Both the position numbers and the translations under genes were made by a program. DNA of 64,000 nucleotides. It comes from Erysipelotrichaceae bacterium. Its GTDB lineage: Bacteria > Bacillota_I > Bacilli_A > Erysipelotrichales > Erysipelotrichaceae. The first letter of the stretch is position 1. Each line of letters begins with the position of its first letter. The stretch is taken from assembly GCA_017473335.1 (NCBI GenBank), contig JAFULN010000040.1:1-64000 (forward strand). Direction: 5' to 3'. This document shows, piece by piece, positions 43,915 to 52,745 of this stretch. The notes beneath the pieces were generated by a model that ran no database searches, had not been told where the DNA came from, and worked only from the letters and a program-made list of their open reading frames with translations.

Positions 43915-44706
43915 TTACATCCCTTCTTTATTATCAAGCTGTTCTAAAATATGTAAAAGCTCTAGCAAATCTTCAGCAACTAAATCAGGTACTATTCCTG
44001 TTTTTTCAATATCTTTACGATGACTGAGCCCAGTTAATACAAGTGCCGTCTGTATCTTCGAATGAATGCCACAAAGAATATCTGTTTCCAGATTATCACC
44101 AACAATCAAGACATCCTCTTTCTTCCATCCTGTATATTTTAATGCACCTTCAAGAATAACACTGGATGGCTTCCCTATTTTAAGACTCTGTGTTTGAGTA
44201 CAGTATTCCATCATATGTACGATACTTCCATTACCAACATTAGCCCCTTCTTCAGAAGGCAAGATACGATCATCATTAGTACCTATTAAAATGGCTCCGT
44301 TTAATATTTGACGAATCGCTAAAGAGTAATCTTTATAGTAGGCATTTCGATCAAGCCCAACAAAGACAAAATCTGCATTTTCAGTAACAATTTCAAAACC
44401 ATTTTGAATCAGTGCTTCTCTGATACCTTCTTCTCCAATCACAAATGCTCTTCTTTGAGTATAATGAGACGCTGCATAATCTACAGCAGCCATGGCAGAT
44501 GTATAGAACTGCATAGGCTCAATCTTTTCATATCCCATCATTGACATATGATTAGCAGCCTGTGTTTGTGTACGTGCAGCATTGTTGGTAAGAAATAAAT
44601 AGTCAATCCCTCTTTGATTCAGTTCATTTAAAAACTGCACAGCACTTTCTATACGTCTTGTCCCATGATACATTGTTCCATCTAAGTCAAGAAGCAGTTT
44701 TTTCAT
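43915..44706 (-). CDS. HAD-superfamily IIA phosphatase (NagD-like)
   Basis: 263 residues. Motif I LLLDLDGTMYHG with the nucleophilic Asp, motif II FLTNNAAR, and motif III/IV KIGKPS and VGDNLETDI. It dephosphorylates small phosphate esters; the substrate is unknown. The ATG at 44706 has GAGGTGA upstream. It lies 28 bases after the MFS gene in the same direction. No terminator is visible before small RNA 2, so its transcript may run through it. Confidence 0.88.
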   Translation of the reverse strand: MKKLLLDLDGTMYHGTRRIESAVQFLNELNQRGIDYLFLTNNAARTQTQAANHMSMMGYEKIEPMQFYTSAMAAVDYAASHYTQRRAFVIGEEGIREALIQNGFEIVTENADFVFVGLDRNAYYKDYSLAIRQILNGAILIGTNDDRILPSEEGANVGNGSIVHMMEYCTQTQSLKIGKPSSVILEGALKYTGWKKEDVLIVGDNLETDILCGIHSKIQTALVLTGLSHRKDIEKTGIVPDLVAEDLLELLHILEQLDNKEGM

Positions 44707-44734
44707 TTTATCACCTCTAAACAGTATGATTATA

Positions 44735-45868
44735 TCATGAGATGATTTTCTTGTATCTGAAAATAAGCAAAAGTCCAACTAAAGAAAAACCTGTTACAAC
44801 AAGTAATGCACCATCTATTGACAAAGCATTAGAAAGCCAGCTTGTCAACACTGGCATCACAAGAAGTGAAACTCCCATATAGATGCTGGCTCCTGCCAAT
44901 TGCCCCGTCGATTTTATTTCTGTACTTGTACATCGATCAATCCCTATTTTCGTGCAGTAAATAGCGATTGGAAAAGTAACACTTTGCATTAAAGCTGCCG
45001 CAACTATCCACCATACATTCTGAAGAAAACTGTAGATCATAAATCTAAGACCAAACATGATGGTTGAAAAGATTAATAAAGGAATCATTTTAAAGCGCTC
45101 GAGCAATTTATCTGAAAACAGAAAAACTGGTGCTTCTGCCAATGACTGTATTCCCCATTTTAAACCAATATGAAAGCTGTTCCCTCCAAGAGATATGGTT
45201 TTATCCACCACAAGATAAATATCCGCACAGCCCATCGCAAACAGCACAAGCATGATTAATATTAAAATAACATATTCCTGATTGGATATGAGTTCTTTTA
45301 ATTGAGACCATTTCATTGTAGAAGACCTGTGGCCATCTTTTGTCTTCCATGCAAAAAAAATAGCGATAAAAGAAATGAAAAGACTTATTAGTGCCAATAA
45401 ATAAAAAGTTCCCCATGAACAGATTAGTGCAGCTGCCCAGGCACCAAGTGCCCATCCTACAGAACCTATAGCCTTGTCCTTTTCAAATTCTCCCTTTTCT
45501 TGATCACACTGCATCACCCATGTATCCATCATCGTTTGATAACATCTGCAGGCCCCGCCAATTCCGCCAACCAGTAAAAACACAAGCCAGAATTCTTGAA
45601 ATGTATTCATATAAAGGATTCCAGTTAATCCAGTACAACACAGAAATAAAACAAGAAAATAAGGCTTCATCTTCCCTGTTTTATCTGACAGTATTCCAAA
45701 GCCAATTTGTAGAAAAATAGTAAACAAAGCAATAGATGCAAGTAAAAATCCCTGCTGAGTTTCATTAAATCCACAGTGTTTGATCAATGGTATTGTCTGT
45801 GTCGTACTTAAGGCTCCAAAAGCATAAACAAGAATAAAAAGTTTTTTCCAATATTGATTGCGCTTCAT
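44735..45868 (-). CDS. MFS transporter
   Basis: 377 residues with about twelve membrane helices; conserved cytoplasmic loop GILSDKTGKMKPY after helix 2. It resembles the LacY/nucleoside-symporter-like MFS group. ATG at 45868 with AAGGGTGAT upstream; a longer frame to 46105 runs into the divergent gene and is rejected. Substrate unknown. Confidence 0.82.
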   Translation of the reverse strand: MKRNQYWKKLFILVYAFGALSTTQTIPLIKHCGFNETQQGFLLASIALFTIFLQIGFGILSDKTGKMKPYFLVLFLCCTGLTGILYMNTFQEFWLVFLLVGGIGGACRCYQTMMDTWVMQCDQEKGEFEKDKAIGSVGWALGAWAAALICSWGTFYLLALISLFISFIAIFFAWKTKDGHRSSTMKWSQLKELISNQEYVILILIMLVLFAMGCADIYLVVDKTISLGGNSFHIGLKWGIQSLAEAPVFLFSDKLLERFKMIPLLIFSTIMFGLRFMIYSFLQNVWWIVAAALMQSVTFPIAIYCTKIGIDRCTSTEIKSTGQLAGASIYMGVSLLVMPVLTSWLSNALSIDGALLVVTGFSLVGLLLIFRYKKIIS

Positions 45869-45947
45869 ATCATCACCCTTCTTCATCTTCGACAACTTTT
45901 CATTTCTTAAACATGATGATTTATGATAGAATGTTATAGGTGATACA

Positions 45948-46802
45948 ATGAACAAAACAAAAAAAATACTGATTGTCTTCATCAGTATAGTATTTATTCT
46001 CTTATTTGGCTTCATGCACTCTGTCATGATTGCCCCCAGAAAACTGAATGTACGTACAGAAACAATCATGTCTAATAAGATACCCGGATCAATGAATGAT
46101 TTCAAGATTGTTTTCTTCAGTGATGTACACTTTAATGGCTATGTTGATGAAGAACGTTTTACAGATATCGTTGAGCTGATTAACCGTCAGAATCCAGATG
46201 TTGTATTATTTGGCGGAGATTTATTTGATCATCCATCCAATAAAATTCCTGGTGAAATCACACAGCAAATCGCCACAAATCTGATGAATAACATCAAAGC
46301 AGAAAAAGGCAAGTTTGCGGTCTTAGGCAACCACGATTTGGAATCATCATCGACACGCGATATGGTAGAAACAATTCTATACAACGCAGGCTTTGAAGTA
46401 TTAAATAATCAATCCCTTCGTCTTCGTAATGACAACAGCGGATCAATTGTATTAACAGGTCTTGAAAGCAGTCTTTTAGGACATCCAGATCCAGTAACCC
46501 CTTTTGAATCCATTTCAACCGAAGACTACTCGTTAATTTTATGCCATACTCCTGATACAGCTCTAGAAGTTACTACCTCTAAAGCAGATTTGTTTCTAGC
46601 AGGACATGGTCATGGGGGGCAGATTTATATTCCTTTGTTTGGTGCTATTTATCGTCCACCTTATGCCCAGGAGTATTATAGAGGAACACATGAACTTGAA
46701 AATATGACATTGGATGTTACCAATGGATGTGGAACAACTAAAGCAGATGTACGCTTTTTGGCAGATGCAGAAATTGTTGTTTATATACTAAAATCAAAAT
46801 AA
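45948..46802 (+). CDS. Membrane-anchored metallophosphoesterase (YkuE-like)
   Basis: 284 residues. N-terminal membrane segment (about 7-27). Metal ligands: FFSDVHFNG, GGDLFDH, GNHDLE, LCHTPD and GHGHGGQ, the full calcineurin-like set. YkuE-type proteins are cell-wall or membrane-linked phosphoesterases. AGGTGAT ribosome site. Its 3' end overlaps the convergent acetyltransferase gene by nine bases. Confidence 0.88.
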   Translation: MNKTKKILIVFISIVFILLFGFMHSVMIAPRKLNVRTETIMSNKIPGSMNDFKIVFFSDVHFNGYVDEERFTDIVELINRQNPDVVLFGGDLFDHPSNKIPGEITQQIATNLMNNIKAEKGKFAVLGNHDLESSSTRDMVETILYNAGFEVLNNQSLRLRNDNSGSIVLTGLESSLLGHPDPVTPFESISTEDYSLILCHTPDTALEVTTSKADLFLAGHGHGGQIYIPLFGAIYRPPYAQEYYRGTHELENMTLDVTNGCGTTKADVRFLADAEIVVYILKSK

Positions 46803-47285
46803 GAGCTCATAAGCAATACGAGGATTCCCATCTTTCAAATAGATAATACCTCTTTCTTCAAACTGATTCTTATTCAGAAAACGTCGCATTCTGACGTTTT
46901 TTTCATGTGTATCAATACGTAAACTGTTAAGATTTAATGATTTTGCCATCTTAACTGCTTCTGAAATCAAAAATGAAGCACAACCTTTGCGCTGAACATC
47001 ACTGTGAACCGCAAAACGATGTATGACCATATATTCTTTCTCAATCCAAGTATTTAATGGATTATATGTCGTTTCATCATTTACTGAGCAAACCATTAGT
47101 CCAATCACACTATCATCTTCCAAAACATATGCTTTGTTAAATTCAATATCTTTCATCAAAACTTCTTTATTAGGATAGCCATTTTGCCATTGATCAACAT
47201 TCATTTGTTTTAAATCTGACTGTGCCTGTCGAACAATCACCATCATTTCATCCAAATCACTGTATTTTGCTTTACGTACAATCAT
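46794..47285 (-). CDS. GNAT family N-acetyltransferase
   Basis: 163 residues. The acetyl-CoA loop is VHSDVQRKGCASFLISEA (Q/RxxGxA) with the preceding beta strand HRFAVH. MIVRKAKYSDLDEMM is the typical GNAT start. Substrate unknown. The final residues overlap the convergent phosphoesterase gene. Confidence 0.85.
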   Translation of the reverse strand: MIVRKAKYSDLDEMMVIVRQAQSDLKQMNVDQWQNGYPNKEVLMKDIEFNKAYVLEDDSVIGLMVCSVNDETTYNPLNTWIEKEYMVIHRFAVHSDVQRKGCASFLISEAVKMAKSLNLNSLRIDTHEKNVRMRRFLNKNQFEERGIIYLKDGNPRIAYELLF

Positions 47286-47299
47286 ATAAACCTCCGTAT

Positions 47300-47326
47300 A
47301 TAGAAAAAGGAAGATGAACTTCCTTA
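47300..47326 (-). terminator. Terminator of the yitT-like gene
   Basis: AAGGAAG/CTTCCTT perfect stem followed by TTTCTATA on the minus strand; it overlaps the stop codon. Confidence 0.75.
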
Positions 47327-48181
47327 ATCAAATGGTACTTGATAATAATTACCTACAATCTGATCTGATTTCATTATCGTAATAAATACTTTTGGATCAG
47401 CTGCCTTGATACTCTTAATAATGTCACGAACCTGATAATCATTGGCAGTCATGTATAACAAGCTTTTATGTGACCTTGAATACATACCTTCTGCATTGAT
47501 TCTTGTAATGCCATGACGACATGTCTTAAATACTGCATCACACACTTCATCAGGATGTTCTGTCACAATAAAGAATGATTTTAATTTATAGCGCTTATGC
47601 AGCGTCTTTACTGTCTGATTGCTGCAAAACTGATAAATAATGGAATAAAGCGACTGTTCCCATGAAAACAGAAGACCTGCAATCACTAAAATACAAGCAT
47701 TAACAGCCATCACATAACTCCAGGTTTCCTTATTAAAACGATTGGAGAAAAAGATAGCCAAAAAATCCATACCACCAGTACTTGCATCAGCCATAAGTGC
47801 TACAGATACCGCAAAGCCCCCAACAATACCACCAAACACTGCAATCAGAAGCATATCATTGGTTAACGGAATCGACGGCATAAATTCTGTCAGTAAACTT
47901 GTAAGTGAATACTGCAAAACAGAATAAAAAGTAAATCGATGTCCCACATAATGATAAACAAGAATCGTTGGTCCTACATTAAGGATAAAATAAATAATCC
48001 CAAAAGGAACATTGATATCAGCATATTCTGCCAAACAACGTGTAATCAATGTAGATATTCCCGCAAAACCTGCAGGAAACAAATTCCCTGCATTGACAAA
48101 CGCCTTCATCGCAAAGGAGTAAAACAATGCAGAAATTGTAACCATAACAATGGCCTTAAAGTCCTTTTTTGTAAGTTTCAT
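47324..48181 (-). CDS. YitT family membrane protein
   Basis: 285 residues. Five or six membrane helices (about 8-205) are followed by a soluble DUF2179 domain (about 210-285, ending MKSDQIVGNYYQ). Family members are common in Firmicutes, often in several copies, and are of unsettled function. The ATG at 48181 is preferred: it begins MKLTKKDFKAIVMV, typical of the family. Confidence 0.85.
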   Translation of the reverse strand: MKLTKKDFKAIVMVTISALFYSFAMKAFVNAGNLFPAGFAGISTLITRCLAEYADINVPFGIIYFILNVGPTILVYHYVGHRFTFYSVLQYSLTSLLTEFMPSIPLTNDMLLIAVFGGIVGGFAVSVALMADASTGGMDFLAIFFSNRFNKETWSYVMAVNACILVIAGLLFSWEQSLYSIIYQFCSNQTVKTLHKRYKLKSFFIVTEHPDEVCDAVFKTCRHGITRINAEGMYSRSHKSLLYMTANDYQVRDIIKSIKAADPKVFITIMKSDQIVGNYYQVPFD

Positions 48182-48240
48182 ACAAATAACCCCTATATCC
48201 CTTAAAAATAATGATATCACTTTCTTAAGTTCTGACAAGT

Positions 48241-49392
48241 TTATTTATCGACATTCTTTTCAAGCTCTGACAAATCAACTGCATCGATCTGCTGGAATCG
48301 ACGCATAATTTTATCAGCAGTAATATCAATATTTCTCATGTCTGCATTTAGCTTTTCAAAATCCTTGCTGATAAGCTGCCAGCGCTGAACAAAGCGTTCA
48401 AATTCCTTTGATAATTTCGCATATTCATGTTGAATCTGAACGACTTTTTCAGAACGTTCCTGATTCAAATAGAACGCTTTAATGGCGCTAAGATATGCCA
48501 TCATCGTTGTTGGTGATACAAGGTATACTTTTCTTTGATAAGAAAACTGAACCAAATCATCAAAATGTGCAACAATTTCTGCAAACACTGCCTCTGCAGG
48601 AATAAACATACAGGCAAATTCTGCAGTTTCTCCTGGAATTAAATATTTGTCTGCAATAGCTTGAATATGTCCCTTAACATCTCTGCGAAATTCTAAAGAA
48701 GCTTTTTTTCTCTCTTCTAAACTCAGTGATGCATTGATCATTCGATTATAGTTTTCTAATGGAAATTTTGAGTCAATGACAAGATTTCCTAATGGAGAAG
48801 GAGCTTTCAATAGACAATCTGCAATCGCTCCATTAGAAAGCTTTACTTGTTTAAGATAACGCATTCCTTCAAGGCCAAACACATTTTCTAAAAGTGAATA
48901 AAGTTCGATTTCTCCAAATGTTCCTCTTGTCTTCTTATCTGTTAATATACTTTCTAAAGAAATAATATTCTCGGACAGATGCTTTAAATTCTTCTGTGCT
49001 TCATCAATTCTTGCCATCTGTTCAGCAAATGACTGAAAAGACTGACTTGTCTGATCAAACCCTTTCATTAGAGAATCAGATACAGAAAGCTCAATACGAT
49101 TCAGCTTTCTATACGTTGATTCATTCAGTACATTCATATCTTCACGAAAAGAATGAAGCACTGAATTCTGAAACACAAGCAAATCATGATTCATGCGATC
49201 TTTCAGATCATTCATATCATCTTGAAGCTGGTTTTTCATTTCATCCATTTCTCTGCGCTTTGCACGTTCAGAATCCATCATAAAAGCCCTTATTGAAGCT
49301 TCTGACGATGATTTATTCACCAGAACTAAAACGATAAGTACTATTAAAAGTACCGCAATAAGACCCGCAAAAATCAAAATGTACATTTCCAT
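48241..49392 (-). CDS. rmuC: DNA recombination protein RmuC
   Basis: 383 residues. N-terminal membrane helix (about 4-25), a long coiled coil (about 35-140), then the RmuC nuclease-like core with TRGTFGEIELYSLLE and DSKFPLENYNRM, where the PD-(D/E)xK-like Asp and Lys lie. It limits inversions at short repeats in E. coli. The ATG at 49392 has AAAGGAG upstream. It follows the ComK-like gene by 13 bases. Confidence 0.92.
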   Translation of the reverse strand: MEMYILIFAGLIAVLLIVLIVLVLVNKSSSEASIRAFMMDSERAKRREMDEMKNQLQDDMNDLKDRMNHDLLVFQNSVLHSFREDMNVLNESTYRKLNRIELSVSDSLMKGFDQTSQSFQSFAEQMARIDEAQKNLKHLSENIISLESILTDKKTRGTFGEIELYSLLENVFGLEGMRYLKQVKLSNGAIADCLLKAPSPLGNLVIDSKFPLENYNRMINASLSLEERKKASLEFRRDVKGHIQAIADKYLIPGETAEFACMFIPAEAVFAEIVAHFDDLVQFSYQRKVYLVSPTTMMAYLSAIKAFYLNQERSEKVVQIQHEYAKLSKEFERFVQRWQLISKDFEKLNADMRNIDITADKIMRRFQQIDAVDLSELEKNVDK

Positions 49393-49405
49393 AATTTTGC
49401 TCCTT

Positions 49406-49873
49406 TTACTCTTCAATCAGAGTAACATTCATCATTTCATAAGGATTCCCTAAACTATTCAGCACCATACGGCAGCGTTTCATCTGACCACGAACAGACC
49501 TAATCGTACAACTCACTTCAATTTCATGACCTGATTTAAATAAAATACGGCAATGACTATTCTCAAAGGAATGAACAGAATGAATTCTTCCATAATTAAC
49601 CCAAACACACAAATGATTCATCGATGCATGAGTTGGAAAAAAGATTTCTTCTTTATCAGGATCTACAAGTACGCCTAGTTTCTGATGTCCTTGAGTAGCC
49701 TTAGCAAACAGTAGTTTAGATCCGCTTACATGACGCCCATTGGCTTCGCATAGAATCATCAGTACTTCATCAACTGTTTTCTCTATTCCATACAATTGAC
49801 CTTTATATCCAATAATTGCAGTGTGGTTCTTATGATTTCCATAAAGAAAATCAATACCTGTTAGTAACTTCAT
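49406..49873 (-). CDS. ComK-like competence transcription factor
   Basis: 155 residues. The central part matches the ComK core: VDPDKEEIFFPTHAS, then CVWVNYGRI, then ILFKSGHEIEVSCTIRSV and QMKRCRM. These correspond to VDPxxxIxxFPTxS, the CxW pair and FxxGxxxxxxxSxxSxxxQxxR in Bacillus ComK. It is shorter than ComK (192 residues) and lacks the long C-terminal tail. AAGGGG precedes the ATG at 49873. It is transcribed ahead of rmuC, a DNA-processing gene. Function as a competence regulator is inferred. Confidence 0.72.
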   Translation of the reverse strand: MKLLTGIDFLYGNHKNHTAIIGYKGQLYGIEKTVDEVLMILCEANGRHVSGSKLLFAKATQGHQKLGVLVDPDKEEIFFPTHASMNHLCVWVNYGRIHSVHSFENSHCRILFKSGHEIEVSCTIRSVRGQMKRCRMVLNSLGNPYEMMNVTLIEE

Positions 49874-49903
49874 GTTATTTCCCCTTAACAAAAAGCGGCG
49901 GGT

Positions 49904-50389
49904 CTACTGACCGCAGCCGCAATCTCCTTCACAGCATTCAGATCCACAGCCATTGCTGCCAGAGCAGCCGCCACACCCCTGTGACATCTGACGTTCATAT
50001 GCAAGTGTATCCAGTACAAGACATTCGATTTCAACCTTTGCACCCTTTGGCAAAGCTGCAACCTGAACGCAGGATCTTGCAGGATATGGATAACGTTCAT
50101 CAAAATAAGATGCATAAACTGCATTCATCTGATTAAATTCACCCAAATCAGTAACAAAGACTGTTGTCTTTACGATATGACGAAGTTCAAGTCCAAGCTC
50201 ACTCAGCAGACCTTCAATATTCTGCATAACCTGAGCTGTCTGCTCCTCAATCGTTTCAGGCATTTCTCCACTTACTGGATTCACTGGAATCTGTCCAGAA
50301 AGGTAAACAAAGTCACCCAGTTTTACTCCCGGACTATAAGGACCAATCGCTTTTGGAGCCTTATTTGATTCAATTCTCTGTAAAAACAT
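49904..50389 (-). CDS. RidA family enamine/imine deaminase with cysteine-rich tail
   Basis: 161 residues. The first 127 residues are a complete RidA protein: APKAIGPYSPGV, GDFVYLSGQIP, and the catalytic Arg in PYPARSCVQVAALP. The last 25 residues are an added tail of Gly, Ser and seven cysteines (QGCGGCSGSNGCG then SECCEGDCGCGQ). RidA normally ends near residue 128. The tail looks like a metal-binding or adhesive appendage. The ATG at 50389 follows AAGGAGGG. Confidence 0.88.
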   Translation of the reverse strand: MFLQRIESNKAPKAIGPYSPGVKLGDFVYLSGQIPVNPVSGEMPETIEEQTAQVMQNIEGLLSELGLELRHIVKTTVFVTDLGEFNQMNAVYASYFDERYPYPARSCVQVAALPKGAKVEIECLVLDTLAYERQMSQGCGGCSGSNGCGSECCEGDCGCGQ

Positions 50390-50403
50390 ATACAACCCTC
50401 CTT

Positions 50404-50574
50404 TTATTCATCTTCATCATCTTGGTCATCACTGTCCTGATAGTAATAATATTCCTCTTCAATGTGTTTGCGGACACGTGAACGATTAAAACTTTGAAAA
50501 AGTCCATACACAATCAAAAGAAGAATGAACGTTAATGATGCAATTGATAAAAAATCATTGATGTTCTCTATCAT
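50404..50574 (-). CDS. Small membrane protein with acidic tail
   Basis: 56 residues: one membrane helix (about 8-30), a basic stretch (NRSRVRKH), then an acidic tail (EEEYYYYQDSDDQDDEDE). ATG at 50574 with GAGGTGA upstream; a longer frame would run through the promoter. Family not recognised. Fourteen bases separate it from ridA, in the same direction. Confidence 0.7.
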   Translation of the reverse strand: MIENINDFLSIASLTFILLLIVYGLFQSFNRSRVRKHIEEEYYYYQDSDDQDDEDE

Positions 50575-50592
50575 TTCAGTCACCTCGTATTT

Positions 50593-50621
50593 ATTATACA
50601 CAATTTCATGTTCCATCTCAA
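50593..50621 (-). promoter_or_regulatory. Sigma-A promoter of the small membrane protein, ridA, comK-like and rmuC genes
   Basis: TTGAGA (50616-50621), spacing 17, TATAAT (50593-50598). No terminator is seen between these genes. Confidence 0.75.
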
Positions 50622-50731
50622 ATCACTTGCTTTAGTTTTCATCATTCTTACTTATATATTCCAGATATTCCCTGATGGATTATGCATAGTGTACTTCATT
50701 ATGTTCAAAATAGTATCAGGAGGCGATAAAA

Positions 50732-50980
50732 ATGGCTAAAAAAGAAAAGTCTTCACAGATGGAACGCTTTGTAGCTGTCCGTAAAAACAAGGATGGATCT
50801 TTAAGTGAATTTAAATCAAATTCAGGCAAGATCTATGATTACGAAATGGCCGTCGAAGCTGTAGAAGCTGGAAAGATTGAAAATGCAATGCTGTTTACTG
50901 GAAGAGATGGAAAACAGTATATTCGTTCTAAGAACGATGGCGATCCAAACACAAAATTCAGTGAATTAAAAGAATTTTAA
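50732..50980 (+). CDS. DUF3892 domain protein
   Basis: 82 residues. The DUF3892 pattern is visible: FVAVRKNKDGSLSEFKSNSG, AVEAVEAGKIENA, and DGKQYIRSKNDG. Members are small and of unknown role, some associated with DNA or spores. AGGAGG precedes the ATG. Monocistronic, followed by a terminator. Confidence 0.8.
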   Translation: MAKKEKSSQMERFVAVRKNKDGSLSEFKSNSGKIYDYEMAVEAVEAGKIENAMLFTGRDGKQYIRSKNDGDPNTKFSELKEF

Positions 50981-50983
50981 AGC

Positions 50984-51011
50984 AAAAGGACGGGACTTCC
51001 CGCCCTTTTCA
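50984..51011 (+). terminator. Terminator of the DUF3892 gene
   Basis: AAAGGaCGGG/CCCGcCCTTT stem (one mismatch) followed by TCATT. The tail is short. Confidence 0.6.
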
Positions 51012-51569
51012 TTATTTCTTAAACAAGCACAAAACTGCATTCATTAAAAAACACATCAATATCATCGCAATTGCAAAATATTGACCAACCAATGCTCCCG
51101 TTCTTAAATGTGCAAATCCAGCTTCAGTAGTAAGCTGAATTGAAGCTAAAAATAAAAACAGAGTATAAACCAGAAATGAAATCAATAATATAATAAACAG
51201 CGCTCCTGTAAAAATACGCATCATATAGACATATTCTGAATTAGAGGACTGTAATAAAATCATCAATGTCATGGTCACTATAAGCACATCAACAACACTC
51301 AGACTTTTAAAGAAAATCCAGACTATTCCTTTACCTGCATACAAATACTGCATGGCATTTAAAATGATTCTTCCTAAAAAGAAAGAAGAAACACGTACAT
51401 CTTCAAAAAGTCTTGAGTAACTCTGTGGACTTGCATATTTCAAAATCGCAGAACTGCATCTTAACATTTGAACTGCAACAATTGCAAACAATATCGATGT
51501 CAGTAAAAACGAAAGAATACATCGAAGTTTTGATCGAGTTAAAGCAGTATCCAGATTATTCATAATCAT
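51012..51569 (-). CDS. Membrane protein of unknown function
   Basis: 185 residues with four membrane helices (about 18-38, 88-108, 117-140, 160-182). Family not recognised. It overlaps the trmL stop by 14 bases and is the last gene of the radical-SAM/rdgB/lit/trmL operon. Confidence 0.75.
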   Translation of the reverse strand: MIMNNLDTALTRSKLRCILSFLLTSILFAIVAVQMLRCSSAILKYASPQSYSRLFEDVRVSSFFLGRIILNAMQYLYAGKGIVWIFFKSLSVVDVLIVTMTLMILLQSSNSEYVYMMRIFTGALFIILLISFLVYTLFLFLASIQLTTEAGFAHLRTGALVGQYFAIAMILMCFLMNAVLCLFKK

Positions 51570-52068
51570 CTAGAAAATTCGCCCCTTTCAGTTCTTCATT
51601 TGCGCTTAAAGATTCATAATTTCGCTGACGAAGAACTTCATAAACTGCTATTGCAACTGTATTGCTTAAATTCAAAGAACGCGCTGATGCAACCATTGGT
51701 AAACGTGCACATTCATCCAGATGATCCTTTAGAATATGCTTGTCAATTCCTGTACTTTCTTTTCCAAAAACAAGATAAATATCTTGTTTTTCGGTCGAAA
51801 AATCAAACTGTGAAGGAGCTTTATGACCATAACGTGTTAAAAATAAATATCTTCCAGGATTTTTTGATATAAAGTCATCCCAGTTTTTATGCACATACAT
51901 CACTAAATCTTTGCGATAATCCATGCCTGATCTTCGAATTGCACGTTCACTGATATCAAAGCCTAACGGTTCAATCAAATGTAGAACACTGCCTGTGGCA
52001 ACGCATGTACGCATGATATTCCCGGTATTTTGTGGAATTTCAGGCTCAAAAAGAACTACATGAATCAT
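51556..52068 (-). CDS. trmL: tRNA (cytidine/uridine-34-2'-O)-methyltransferase
   Basis: 170 residues of the SPOUT family. Motifs: IPQNTGNIMRTC, YLVFGKESTGID and MVASARSLNLSNTVAIAVYE, which form the trefoil knot and SAM site. It methylates the wobble base of tRNA-Leu isoacceptors. Overlaps the lit gene by four bases. Confidence 0.94.
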   Translation of the reverse strand: MIHVVLFEPEIPQNTGNIMRTCVATGSVLHLIEPLGFDISERAIRRSGMDYRKDLVMYVHKNWDDFISKNPGRYLFLTRYGHKAPSQFDFSTEKQDIYLVFGKESTGIDKHILKDHLDECARLPMVASARSLNLSNTVAIAVYEVLRQRNYESLSANEELKGANFLDDYE

Positions 52069-52745
52069 ACTCTCATCACCTTTCTTAAAACCAAAAGAAA
52101 ACCTGTTGAAATCAACGCTAGTGAGGCAATAAAAATCACAACAATCTTTGCCACAAGATCAAAGAAAAACTGCAAAGGAACCATATTGATAAGTACACTT
52201 ATATTAGGATCCAACAACCACAGATCATTGGTAAACACAATACGATGAAACAAACGCCAAAGTGCATCAAAATCAATTGCAGCACTTATCAATACAGCAG
52301 CACAAATCATCATAAAAAGACCTAAAGCCTTATAAAATGAGCTGGCAAGTGTAACAAAAAACTCTTTTTTCAGTATTATCGCATTCCATCCAACTATGAA
52401 CATACCTAAAATGAAAGATACAGTTCTTACCATCATTGCATTTTGATAAAGCACCTTTACATCAACCATATGCATTGTATCACGCTCATCAAATACATTT
52501 CTATTCACTCCAGCAATGACTGCACTTATTTTTAATGCTTCTTCTTTATCCTGCAAATAATCAAGAAGATGATTTGTGACTCGCATTAATTCATCTTCAG
52601 AAATATCAATCACTTCTGCAGTCTCATTCTTAGCATATTCTTTTCTATAAAAGCTGCGATCAAAGCAGCATACATCCAGAATTGTTAGAAACAGCGAGGC
52701 AATCAAAAGAATCCACGCCAAAGATAAAAACTTAGCTTTCTTCAT
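52065..52745 (-). CDS. lit: Lit-type lipoprotein intramolecular transacylase (TIGR01906/DUF1461)
   Basis: 226 residues with four to five membrane helices. The DUF1461 features are present: CCFDRSFYRKEYAKN after the first helix, a conserved His in ERDTMHMVDVKVLY, and a second His in LFHRIVFTNDLWLLDP. In Enterococcus and Bacillus, Lit moves an acyl chain from the lipid moiety to the N-terminal Cys, making lyso-form lipoproteins. Overlaps rdgB by 14 bases. lspA is elsewhere in the window. Confidence 0.78.
   Translation of the reverse strand: MKKAKFLSLAWILLIASLFLTILDVCCFDRSFYRKEYAKNETAEVIDISEDELMRVTNHLLDYLQDKEEALKISAVIAGVNRNVFDERDTMHMVDVKVLYQNAMMVRTVSFILGMFIVGWNAIILKKEFFVTLASSFYKALGLFMMICAAVLISAAIDFDALWRLFHRIVFTNDLWLLDPNISVLINMVPLQFFFDLVAKIVVIFIASLALISTGFLLVLRKVMRV

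Noticed and set aside
43770-44027. 85-codon plus-strand frame
   Set aside because: It covers the small RNA 2 locus and the end of the HAD phosphatase gene; no ribosome site and low-complexity product.
45869-46105. Upstream extension of the MFS transporter
   Set aside because: It would add 79 residues overlapping the divergent phosphoesterase gene; the ATG at 45868 has the ribosome site.
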